Shown here one piece after another: positions 11,489 to 23,325 of a DNA stretch of 64,000 bases. The notes beneath the pieces were generated by a model. The model had not been told where the DNA came from. It made no database searches and saw nothing but the letters and a program-made list of their open reading frames with translations. Position numbers and translations under genes: made by a program. The DNA comes from Polytrichum commune (Eukaryota; Streptophyta; Polytrichopsida; Polytrichales; Polytrichaceae). Each line of letters begins with the position of its first letter. Position 1 is the stretch's first letter. Location: assembly GCA_950295325.1 (NCBI GenBank), contig OX485804.1, positions 43,822,429 to 43,886,428 on the forward strand. Reading direction: 5' to 3'.

Positions 11489-14400
11489 TTATGGAAGTGA
11501 GAATAGGATGTTTTTGTTGGTACGGTCATTGAAGTAAGAGCTCCCATCTGAATCTTGTCGTTCCAACATCACCTTATCCTTCACGTGTTCGGCTCGTTTC
11601 TGTGTTTTGGCTATGTCTTTCCGTGTAATCATGCCTATGACCCTGGACACCGTATCAACAAAACGCAGTAATAAGGAATCTTCTACAAAACATCGCGGCT
11701 TAGTACATAACTGGTTGGAATTAATTTCTGCAGTTTGGACATATCTTTCCGCGAAATCATGCCTATGATACTGGACACCTGACCACCAAAACACAATCAA
11801 GTGGGAGTCTTCTCGGAAACATCATAGGGTAGTACACAAATGTTTGGGATTGAATTCTGCGCTTTGGCTATGCCTTCCACATCATCATGCCTGTGCCACT
11901 GGAAACCGCATAAAAGGAACGCAATCAAGCGGGAATCTACGAACAAATCAGCACAGCTTGGTACACAAATGTACGGGATTAATTTCTGAGTTTGCCTATG
12001 CTTTCCGGAGTCATGCCCATGACATTGGACAACTCACAAATGAAACGCAATCAAGTAGGAGTCTTCTAGAAACAGCTTCGCACAGATTAGTACACAAATA
12101 TTTGGGATAACTTTGGTGTGAGGTTTCGACTCATGACAAACATACATAGAATTGAATATATACAAAAGATTTCTATGTATATTTGTCGCAGAAACGGTTT
12201 TTGAAACCAAACCTGTTACTGGAGTCGGTGACACACAAGTGCCTTAATCCTAATGTGCGAAATATTATATATGCACGTTGAGCTGAACATTCTGCACGAA
12301 CCTGCACTAATCCCACAAAAGGAGCTAAGATCGACCGCAAGACTTCCTGCACTTCATACAAAGGGGAGTCCATCATTAGAAGCAGAGATGAATATTTAGA
12401 AACGAATACTATCATGGTGTACATACCAAATCATAACCCATCCTACCGTCACAGGTGCACGATTCATAAAACATCTGAGGTCCAAAGCCAATTCTCTCCT
12501 GCCCTTGGTAGATTGTTCTTCAGTCTTGACTGGTTCGTCAGAACCATTGATCTCCACAGTTGCTGAAGAATTAATTCCATTTGTTGACTCATGCACTCCA
12601 GTTGTTACTGGGTTCTCCTGCAAAAGCACCAGTCACGACAGGCATTTTTATTGTAGGGGATACGATCAAGATGGAAATAGAACAGTTGGCATCTGATTAG
12701 GATACTGGCAGATTTGTCTCATAATTTTAAGGACACTCACGCAAAAGAAGACCTACCTGCAAGATGTCCTCGAGCTCCAACTCCTCCAAGGCTTCAGGGA
12801 AGGATGACAAATATCGCTTATGAGGGTAATGGCTATGATGATACACACGCATCGCATGGTCCAAATACACATGCTCTTTCGTGACCCTTGGTTCTCTCTC
12901 AATTAGTCTCCGAGGAAGAGACTGGTGTAATGTATCCGAATCCACTTCGATCAGAGCTCGCTGTTCTAGGAGCAAGAGGAGCTGATGCCGGAGAATCAAC
13001 CCAACTAACTGGCCCTCATCATAAGGCTCTGCATGTCTAATAACTGGAAAACCGTTGTGGCGAGTGCTTTGCAGAACCTGAACAACCTCGGAAACTGATG
13101 CAATCTGTAGAAACCCAGGTCATTGATAGTTTCAAGACTTTCCTTTCATCAAACACAAGTAGAAATCAAGAAAAGTACACAAGGGTCATAAACTTGGACT
13201 ACAGCTTGTCCGAATGTGCTTGGAGTGCTATTGTGGATGCTTTGTTAATTCACATTCTACGGATCTAATAAATGCCTATAAAACATTTGCAGAATTTGTA
13301 AGCAGAAGAGCTCCCAACTAGTTACCTCTGTAAATGTGATGACATGGGGAGCCATCATCTCAGCTGCAGTAACTGAGACTAGATCGCGAGGTGGCTCACT
13401 TTGGAGAAAACGAACTTCTCCTGAACAATCAGATGGCAAACTGAATTCTCAGTACGCAATGCATGAGCGCCGGGAGAAAGAAATGAGCCATAACAAGGAA
13501 TACAAACAAATAATCTATGTATATAATTTGGATAGCATGCGCCAGTAAAGAGAGGATGGATTTGCATGATGGAAGTACCGAGGCGTTCTAAATCAGCTTC
13601 ATAGGCACCAGCATGATGGATATGATGAGCCACCCAATTGCCAACATAAATAGAAATAATTGCTGGCAAGAGGTACTGGATGCCGCCAGTACCCTCCATC
13701 ATGATAACCACCTATGAAAATTCAATTGACAGGTGAATCAGGAATAGAAAAAATAACCATTTAGGAAATCTGGACCATGTATACTGCATATAAACAGAAA
13801 CTCATAGAAAGGATAAGCACATACATAGTACATAGTACATAGGAAACAGAGCAAGATTGACAGAAAGCCTGGCATAGAAAGCATGTGAAGCCATTCCCAT
13901 GTGGCCTCTTTATATAGAAGTCATCGGTGTGGAAAGTAAGTGGCCATGTTGCAAATTAAGTTGAAAAACGGATTGCTTCGGTACCAAAGACAAAGAAGAC
14001 CGAAAGACACCACCTAGCATTGCTGTTGCTCCAACCAATGCATGAAGACCTGGCTGAATGTTTTCACTGCAATTCCAGAAAAGGTTGATGAACTGTTCAA
14101 AACCTCAAAAAATTTACCAACTACTCTGCACGTTGTAGATATATGTTAGACTGAAAATGGATGCATTAATTCAGTGCACACTTCATATTCTACAGACTCC
14201 AAGATGCATATACTTCAAGAAACTAACAAGTTCTCTGCTTACTCTGGAAAGTATATCTTAAAAACTCGACCCAAGAAGCCTCCGACAGATGCCCCAACCT
14301 ACAAGGCATCACAGGCATTTACAAAAAGGAGCAAAGGACTGAACTATTTTGAAATTGCATCCATAGGGTAGGTACAAAAAGAGTGTCAATAGCTAAGTGA

Positions 14401-17400
14401 TTTACAGATGTGTGTCATTGTGTAGTGCAAGGCAACCATCGAAGCACTTGTGTACATCACTACAGCGTTCCATGATTTGTAAACAACAGTTGAGCAATGG
14501 AAGTCCTTCATCTTTGATTAGGTCAATTTTCCAAAAACACCCTTGTACTCTGACGGTTACTACACAAAATCAGATGCAGTTATGAATTTCAGATTCTTCA
14601 GCAGTGATTTCACTGAATTCTCGGTTGCTTTAACTCATGTTATTCGTGTATTATTCATGTACTGACTGCGGAGTAGTGTGATATTTACAACTTTGAATGA
14701 CAGTGTATGTGGTTGTGAGCTTTTGAGGACTTATGGCATCATTTTTTTTCATAAGAATCAGCTTGTGAGCCCAGAGAAATTGAGTTCTAAACTCTGAGTT
14801 GTACCATAATCGAAGGCATAAAAATGCCTCCCGGAGTTGCAACGCCGTAAGCAAGGTTGAACATAGCAAAAAAAGACATCGAGTGTATAGCCAGACTGCG
14901 TATGGTGAAATATGTATCTGATACACCTCCCATTGCCAGCAACTGCTTGATTGTCTGCCGAAATTGACCAACAATTACATCAATATGGACTACCAGCATA
15001 TGCATAGAATCTTTAAATTTGATCAGAATTATCAAATTATTTCAGAAAGTAATGCAATAATAATATAACTGTAGATGACATACCTGGTGAGGTACGGCAA
15101 AGAACAAGCTTCCAAGGTCATTATAGTAGGCTACCCCAGTCTTGGGATCAGCTTTTGGACATGTGTAACGAAACCAGTATTCATCATCCTTTTGCCTGCA
15201 AGAAAGTCATGTGCTTTATACAAAAAAGCTCCTGGATCCAATTTTCCAAGCAAAGGCTAACGGCATCCAACAAGCGCAACCTTATTGATACAAAATATAG
15301 TGTTCAGACATACCCTTCCTGGATGGGCAAACAGCGACCGAAAAAGTGAGATAGGAGGAACATGTTGCTAACAGCAATGAAAGTGATGAAACACGCCTCT
15401 GCAATCCTGTAGACATTTCCCATAACCAATTATTTATATGATAGAATATAGTAATCTCGTACTACAGGATCCATGAAAAAATTCTGGAATTCATGTTCCA
15501 AATGCTCATTATCAGCCCTGAAATAATACTCTTATCTAGTTGAGAACTTAACATAAACCTCTTAATAAGTTCATGGATGTTTTTTAGAACTTTGGACAGT
15601 TCCTGACACATCCCCATGGTAATATTTGAAGATTAAAAAAGACGAAAGAGTCTGTTATTTGAAGACTTCAGGACTCTACCACCCCATGGGCGTATGTAAG
15701 AGGAGTTACAGTGACATAAAGCGCAACAAAAAGCAATTATTAGAATAATTATAGAATGAGTCTGTTAAATAATGGTTAAAGGACCCTCCCACCCAATGGA
15801 CGAATGCAAAAGCACCTACAGACATAAAGCGCAACAGATGGCACTCTTTCATATTAAAATTCTTTCATCATAACGTTCATAGCCATAACGAAGTTTCTTG
15901 GTCCCTGATACCCACTAATGTCTCAGGTCCCTTCACCAATATTGAAGACAGCTGAGCTACATATATTGCGTTGATGCATTTGAAAGTAATAACACTTGCC
16001 ACTTATTGACAGGTAATCAAATCAAGAGGCTTGAAAGTAAGTCAAAGCCAAATTTTCCCTAGGACTATTTGGCTTGTCAGCAAAACATGGAAGGTATTCC
16101 TCATAAACAAAACCAAAGGACCCGTAAAAAGCAGGTGCAAACCTTACGAGCCTGTGTTTTGATGGAGGCCTAAATTGAGATAGCCAACCATGAGCCGTAT
16201 TGAGTAATGCCCCCAATACACCCAATGATGCAGCAGTAGCCATGATTAGAGGAACAGAGTCCAAATCAACCTCCACCTGTATTCAAATGGCACATTGAGA
16301 ATCAACCTACGTCCTAAATCTGAGAAAATAATCAACTCCTGTTTAGTGGAGGTAGTTCTAAAAGCAGAAATTAATTATCTTACCATGCCGCACACCACAT
16401 TGTCACCACACTATTGGACGAAGTATAGGAGGTCCCTATAGATGATTGCTTGTTCGAGAGATTTTGATAAGAGCTATATAACAATATGGAAAGATGTTCA
16501 CAGGAGTACCTGAAAGCCATGGAAAGCAAGACCCCCCGGCAATGATAGAGAGGAGACGTCCCTGCAGAAGTCAAGGATCCCTATAACTTATACTGTAATG
16601 CAGTGAGATACAAAAGGTTCAACTCAAATAATAGCCACATTACATGGTTAGTTATTTGATAATTAGGTTTCATTTACACTCCAACCTCCCTAATATCACG
16701 CCTGTGACAATCAAAGTGCATGTGATATTCAGGAGGTATGTAATGTTAACTTGGATGCATGATAATAGAGATTTAGTGTAGCATGTACCATTATGGAAAT
16801 AACACAAAATTAACATTGCAATAATGACAATAACTAGAATGATGACAATGTGATGCATGCAAGCGTGTGGTTTGAATTCTTTTATGGATTACTTTAATGT
16901 CAAAACCTGTGATATATTGGAGGGATATAAGAGACAGTGTGACAATACGGAAAGTGATATTACGGAGGCTAGGGTGTAATATCAATATGAAAACTTCAGA
17001 TTGCAATCAAGAATGAAGGACATCCAATAGTAATACCAAAATGTACAAATTTGAAAGTACAAATTCAAATCAAATTGCAAACTAAACACATCCAGAAAAC
17101 ACACCCGTCATTCAACCATGCAAGTACCAAAGTTGCCATTGTTGTGCATAAGAGTGATCGCCACATGACCTGCATCAAAAGAATTCGGATGAAATTGGAG
17201 TGCCGCCAAACGTCAAAATTATTTCACAAGACTGTACAAAGCGTCTTACTATGCTTCATACAGGAAAACTAGACATAGTACCCACAACGGTCAAAATCTG
17301 CCAGCTTAGTTCATATTGTGCAAATCAAGTCATGTATTTACCTTCCTTGACCAGAAGCTTGAGGCTTCCTCCAAAGAGAACAACACTCCACCGATTGGTG

Positions 17401-20179
17401 CACCGAATGCAGCAGCTAAGCTGAGACCAAACCACCAGAACGTCAATGGAGGCCCTTAGCCAGGTGTACTAAACCTCATCCTAAAATAAGTTGGGTATAG
17501 ATACAACTACACACTAAAGCAACTCGAAATCAAGAACAAATAGGTTATCAAGTAGGTGGAGAACAAGTTCCATTCAGTACAAAGCATCTTGATGTGAGCA
17601 TACCCTGCTGCTGTACCAGCTGAGATGAACTCTCTTCGGTCCTTGTCATTGTGAAAGTCCTGAATACAACTCACACCCTGACGTCACACATACAAGTCTA
17701 CAACCTAGAGAGAAAACATAGACAGAATTCGCATTGAAGTTGCTGACAATCTACTGGGCCGACGATACCCTGACAAAAAAACACCATCGTTCAAATCCCA
17801 GATTTACTAATTTCGTTACAAGTTTCTTTCCCGGTCACCGAATTGACACAAAGTGATGAGCTCCCAACCACAAACTTTAGCGTGTCTGAAAGGAGCTAGG
17901 GCCTGAATGGTGCGTCTAGAGCCTGTCAGCTTGGCGCTATTTGATCATTCTTGATAACTAACCCAGTCATCCCTGAAACCGACTGAAACAAAGAACTCGA
18001 CTTACAAATGGCCACGCCTTTCGAGTAAACTTGCTGAGTTTTTTAAGGCACAATCTAGAGGAACCCCTTGAACCCTGCTTTCTCCGTATTGGAAACCGAC
18101 CATGCATCCATGTAAATGAAGAAGCGATAGCAGCACCAATGTGTACCATGGGTCCTTCTTGCCCTATCTGCTCTACATGAAAATGCATACACTTGTGTCA
18201 GCACCTCCAGGACCTGATGCACCTCCAAGACAACACACACAGAATCCTCAACTACTATACACTAAACACTATTGTCGAATCATTCACCAGAGATCATAAT
18301 GAGTATACCACAATAAGCAGTTCCCTTTAAAAACGCCAACTCAAATTGCAAAATAACCTCAGAAAATTCTCCCTGACGTACCGGCAACCCAGATGATATT
18401 GTGCAGATAGTTCCAAAAATCTGCAAGAATACTAACATTGCATTGGCAATTAAGGCTTCTTTCTGGTATCTATAACATTGCTTGATGTGATGCAATACAT
18501 ATCCACATTCACCTGACTAAACAAAATTCAAGAGTTCTACAATGATACATACAGGAGGAAGCCGGGGCTAAGGAGGAGATGTTAGGAAAACAAACTGATT
18601 GACATGGACCTTGCTTTGAAATGAGGTCAATGTTACCTTAGTGACAAGAGTTCGGAATTCAAAAAAGTCTGGAATATCGATCCCATTCAAGTAGGCCATT
18701 ACCAAAGTAACCTGCACAATTTATGAAGAAATTTATAAACCAGGGTTTGCAAATACTTTCCCTGCATCTTTATGGTCAGAATGTTGAAATGTTTAAGATA
18801 GATTTCTGAAGAACCAGACTTAAACAAATAAATCAAGATCCAGGAAACTTGTCATACAATGTACTGGACATAAATCACAAAATGTTCAAAGAATCCTACT
18901 TTAACTTACCCCACCACCCGCAGCAGCAGGGGCCCAAAGAAGAACTAAGCAACTCGATATTAAGACCAGGAAAGAACCAAACGCTGCATAAGCAAGGAAC
19001 ACAAATGGCAAATTCATCCCTTCGTCAATGGTTTTCTGTGTCCAGTCTTTCTGCATCACCAATTCAAAGGTCACTTGTTTGTCAGTTGGAAATTTAAACA
19101 GACAGAGGGTGGACAGAATGAAAACTGCAGAATCACCAACCCTGTACAAAGCAGATTCAAGCCATCCCACGCTCTCAACACAAAATCCAGCAACGTGTAT
19201 CTTAAGCATAGTTATCAAAGCTCAATCCGTAAAAAACTGAAGGAGCGTAATACACCAATGAATACGGTAATATTCGCTCAATATGTAGTACAATTCTTAT
19301 CTTGATCCATAGGAAATGAACCAATAATCTACCTTTGTGGTAATGAGTAATTCTTGCGAGGATTCGACAATGTATGCGACCACACCTGCATAATTAGAAG
19401 AAAAAACTTATTACTCTTGATCTCCTCATCAACCAGGTCATATTTCCGGTCAATAGAAACTCCAAGTACTGTAACGGTCTGACTAATCAAAGGATGAATT
19501 GATGGCTTTAATGCATATAAGTAGAACAATATGTTTCACAAGTATCAAAAACTGTGATAAGAAACTGGATGACATACATCGAATACATAAGTCAAACCAT
19601 ATAGAAAAACCATCAATATTGGAAGAAGTAACGGAAGAAATTTTGAATCAATTACCCTTTCTTAGGGTACGTCACATCACAAAAAACCAGCAAGCCTACT
19701 CCTAAGTTGATCAAGCGAAAGAGAGCTTACCAACAAGAACACCAATGAGGATAGTAATAAGCCATTTAGCCAACGTGAGACCTGTATATCTGCACAAATA
19801 AGACTTATCTGATGAATTACCTGTGGTACAGATACAAGCCTCGAATTCAGAGATGATCTCCAAATCCGCATACATTCAAATCTTATGAGATGAATCAAGA
19901 AGTCAAATTGGCGCACATATAGGTGCACGTGAGCAAAAGTAAATGCTTATAAGCACATGCAAACCAACATTGTACCTCAAACACACTTTCTTACCCATAA
20001 AAATGCCGCCGTTGATTCCCTTTCTTTTGTTGTGAATACACAAGACTGTGAATTGGGTCATAATCTAGACTCTCAACACCAACTTCATCGTCATTAGGCT
20101 CTTCCTCCTGGTAACTTTGGCATTCTTCCAGGTGGCCAAGAAGTAATGGAACCTCAGTCTCTGGTTCTATATCTGCCAT
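11489..20179 (-). CDS. CLC-family chloride channel / anion-proton exchanger with two CBS domains
   Basis: Twenty-three exons join in consistent phase to 860 residues: 19995-20179, 19731-19789, 19333-19385, 18910-19050, 18637-18711, 18382-18420, 18006-18167, 17604-17659, 17342-17420, 17105-17169, 16510-16561, 16143-16276, 15314-15406, 15084-15195, 14805-14954, 14243-14298, 13985-14066, 13579-13711, 13326-13420, 12757-13104, 12447-12617, 12213-12301, 11489-11642. Motifs in order: SLDYD near the N-terminus; [10 protein letters not shown] (about 139-148) in place of [14 protein letters not shown] (185-193) with the gating Glu; [16 protein letters not shown] (260-275) with the proton Glu; GGIFMPS (477-483); AGAYEADL with the pore Tyr; then CBS1 and CBS2, ending [10 protein letters not shown] and [10 protein letters not shown]. 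The tail resembles ClC-6/7, and the two glutamates point to an anion/proton exchanger of an internal membrane (inference). A strong donor at 20804 and an acceptor shortly 5' of the ATG suggest an intron in the leader. Confidence 0.95.
11600..12110 (-). repeat. Fourfold tandem duplication of the CLC terminal exon and its acceptor
   Basis: Four units of 126-128 bp lie in a row. The phrase 'atcatgcc' falls at 11628, 11756, 11884 and about 12010. Unit 1 is the used start of the last exon (acceptor then GGTCATAGGC, reading [15 protein letters not shown]). Unit 2 keeps an AG acceptor and reads [16 protein letters not shown], then 14 further codons to a stop at 11683-11685. Unit 3 reads a few matching codons and then a stop. 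Unit 4 has lost the AG. All three extra units lie inside the last intron. Confidence 0.92.
15643..15842. repeat. Tandem duplication of about 113 bp in a CLC intron
   Basis: Two diverged units share 'gagtctgtta', a 'ccacc(c)aatgg' block and 'gacataaagcgcaacа'-like ends (exactly 'gacataaagcgcaaca'). They sit in the intron 15407-16142. No coding meaning is seen. Confidence 0.75.
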
Positions 20180-21467
20180 CTTTATCTCAAGATAGTCAAC
20201 ATATAGAAGCAAAGAATTAAGCCCAACACAAACTTCACACACCTGCTCTGTCCTCAAAAAGTCCTAAAATGTATATATAACATATTTTCCATTAATAGAT
20301 GTCATATTGAAACTCAAGTGCAAACTCCGTTGTCAACAAAAGAGAATACACCGCACATGATATTATCCCTTGAACTAAAGATCACAATGAACGGTCGCAA
20401 ATTTTGTGCTTGAGCAAGAAGAGTATAATTACCACGATAATTATTCATGGAAAACTTGGAAATAGGAACTACACCAAAATGCAACCCCCCCTTCACATAT
20501 TCCCTCACTCAATTTTTTACCTATTGCAACGAACAGATACGAAACAGGCCTGGAATTTCCTGTGACTGATCAGATGCTTGGCCACAACTTGCTGATCTAC
20601 AGCGTAGTTAATGTGAATTATTTGTTGAAAGAACCTCCATGAACAAGCCCTTCAGCTAAAACAACTCGTCCAATTTCCAACTAATTTGGTTGATCAGTAC
20701 AGAAAGACCAAGACTCTCTGCACTTTTCACGGATGACAATAGGAGTTATCATTGCAAAGTAGCAGGCACAAGGAAAGCGAATAAGGAAAATTTTATCACT
20801 CACCTCTCGCAACAAAGCCACAGCATGCTCCTGATTGCGCCCCTACATGTGACTTGTTCTTAGAGTGGTCTTATTCTAGAGTTGCGTAAAGAAACCCTGC
20901 CCATCCAACCCCAGAAAAAATTGCTCTCGTTAAGGAACCTTCGTAGGACTCCTCACAAAGCGAGAATGGAAGGTTACAACTGAACTACAGTGGAGACCAG
21001 AACCACAGAGCAGAGAAACTTAAAAGGGAGACTGCCAAAAACTACTCCTTGCATGTAAAGTTCAAACTTCAATGTCGAGAACTACGTGATTGACCGATTG
21101 AATACACATTCATGATCAGATACCTTGGAGTTACGCATCCTAAAATCCACTTCCATAACTTCAAAAATAGTATCAAAGCACAACTCTCAACGCTTTAAGC
21201 TGACTTAATCAGGCCATGGCACTGGTGACGACTACTACTTTGATTTCAATCTCAACATAAGGTACTATTGAGTGCTTATACCCTAAACAATGAAGTCCAA
21301 CGTCCAAACTCCAGTAATTTTCAAACGAAGAACTAGGTTATTCTTCTGCTTCCGAGAAAAATTAGCCACAAGAGCTCTCTATGACCACAGATGGTTTTGA
21401 AAATCGAGAGATCATTCAAGCAATAAAAGAGACATCGCTCTACTCGAGAGATCAGCAGGACACTGAA
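20180..21467 (-). other. Probable 5' leader and upstream region of CLC
   Basis: A good 5' splice site (gtgagt, read on the minus strand, with the last exon base at 20804) and an acceptor 'ttttag' about 85 bases upstream of the ATG suggest a leader intron of about 540 bp. The promoter position is unknown. No other gene was seen. Confidence 0.35.
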
Positions 21468-21812
21468 GTTATCCATTAACTCAATGGGAACTTTCGTTGG
21501 GAGTTAGTCCCTTATGATTTCCATTGGTTGTCGTACATACAAAATCGAAATTTTTCTTTCCATTTTATGGTGCATGCTTGGAGGTGGTATTTGACTTTGA
21601 CTGAAGAGCAACCTATCTCAGTTCATTGAGGGATCAAACTCATTTTAGCACCTCTTGAATGCCAAAGCGAGTTTGACACTCAATGAACCGAATATAGTTC
21701 TTCGTTTAAACATCCACACTACCTCCAGGAACGCACCACAAACTTACCGAACGTGGAATTTATGCAAAACAACCAATTCCCAACTTAAAGTCATGTTGAG
21801 TTAGAGGATAAC
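21468..21812. mobile_element. Foldback MITE family, copy A
   Basis: The 345-bp element has arms reading 'gttatcc..taactcaatggga' at the left and 'catgttgagttagaggataac' (minus its last base) at the right. Inside are paired blocks around 'gcatgcttggaggt' and 'cacctcttg'. It matches copies at 37915-38284 and 40255-40617 throughout. It has no coding capacity and its superfamily is not clear. Confidence 0.75.
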
Positions 21813-22024
21813 TCTACTATTCTTCAGACAACTTTCCTCCGATCCTTCAAATTCTGAACGAACCGCTCGAGTACTTCACTGTCACTCTACCGACAATCAT
21901 CAAAATGTACAGAAACTAGCGTCAAGGAGACAAACCTTGTCGAAAAGCAAAGAGAATACCTGAAATCCTCCACTCAAGATTCCGAAGACAACAATTAGAT
22001 TCCGCAGTAAGACAGAAACAAAAA

Positions 22025-22510
22025 GAAGACGAACATTTATCATCATGGATTGACAGACAGGCGATGAAATCGCCATACAAGCACCACAGTACCACACCTT
22101 CATCCCTCAAACTAACGCACAAACGCAGAAATTCTCAATTCTACATTCCAGACTCGCAAATTACGCCCCGTGACTGCAAACTATCCATGGAGAAGATCCA
22201 CCCCATGGAGTTCTGAAACAAATCGTTCCTTAGCATCCACCGACGCGGAAATGCCGGCAGCGCATCCTATAAGCAAGAGCTCGAGATTCATGCAAAATTC
22301 CCATCCAGATATCACATTCGGTGACCAGAAAGCGATGACAGCGATGCCTAGGAAAACCTCAACACTACGACGAAGATTTATCATCACGGATCCACAGACG
22401 ATTAAAATAACTTCATGAAAAAATCCAAATCCACGCCACAGGAGCATGAAATTCAAAATTCTTGATTCGCAAATTAGCTCTCCGAGACTGAGAATATATC
22501 CAAGATTGAG
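22025..22510. repeat. Direct duplication of about 340 bp upstream of CLC
   Basis: 'gacgaacatttatcatcatgg' (first 20 bases) near 22030 recurs as 'gacgaagatttatcatcac' near 22370, and 'gactcgcaaattac' near 22150 recurs as 'gattcgcaaattag' near 22465. The units are diverged. No function is seen. Confidence 0.6.
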
Positions 22511-22627
22511 AGCAGCTGCTCCCTAACACCCATCCAGCCTAGGACGGCATGAGAGCGACGAAAGAATGCAAGTTAGCGCACCTCGCAAGTTCAGCAAGAG
22601 CTAGTGATCCTCCCCAAAATTCACACC

Positions 22628-23077
22628 GAGAGAGAGAGAGAGAGAGTCACATTTGGTCACCGAATTAAAGAAGCTTAGCGTGGCCTCTGAGTGCTCTTTA
22701 AATGCTTGCAAAGTGCATCGAAGTGCTCTTAAATGCTCCTGGAAATGGCCATGAAGTGCAGCGGATGAAGCGTGTGGGGGATTGTTTTCAGTGCGATCTG
22801 GAGCACGCAAGAGCAGGCTGGAGAAAGAAAGATTGGAGTGAAGCAATATGCAAAGAGTGTCTTGTCTGCGCGCGGCGAGCCCGAAGAAGGGGAAAGCAAA
22901 CCTTGTTTGTATGTAATAAGTAGCTTCGGTGCTGACCTGGAATTCCAGGAGATTGATTGATTACGTGGCGTCTCGGACACTTTCTGGCCAATGAGAGCGC
23001 AGCCGTCAGGTGCCATGTCAGATGCAAGGTTCGTGGGCCTCCACTATCTACTGTATGTAGTGCCACGTGGCATTATA
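22628..23077. promoter_or_regulatory. GC-richer upstream region with GA tract and G-box motifs
   Basis: A GA repeat at 22628-22647 is followed by a GC-rich block, TACGTGGC (about 22972-22979, ABRE-like) and the perfect palindrome GCCACGTGGC (23062-23071, G-box). These are candidate bZIP or bHLH sites. It may be the distal promoter of the CLC gene, or of an unseen plus-strand transcript; neither is proven. Confidence 0.35.
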
Positions 23078-23325
23078 TGTCACCGTGGTAACTTTCCTAA
23101 TGACACACCTTATGAATAAGTTCACAAAGATCATCATCTCAACTTACTTGTAGTTCATCCATTTTTTGGTATATTTGCATCCTAACATTTTTGTGATGAG
23201 TATTGTCATGAATGATTGAAATTTCGATGAAAAATCACCTAGTAAGTCACAATAATCATTAAAATTATGAATCTATAATGCCCAATTTATTTTACGTGGA
23301 ATGACAAATAATGTTAGGTTTGCGT
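23078..23325 (+). mobile_element. Truncated copy of the ACTAYACTAAATA foldback family
   Basis: It aligns to the interior of the elements at 38981-39358 and 55032-55551: 'gtcaccgtggtaacttt', 'atgaataagttcacaaa' and 'gtgatgagtattgtcatgaa'. The outer arms are missing or decayed. Confidence 0.55.

Noticed and set aside
22702-22923. Cys- and Arg-rich plus-strand frame
   Set aside because: GC-rich promoter-like region. No homologue recognised and no splice context.
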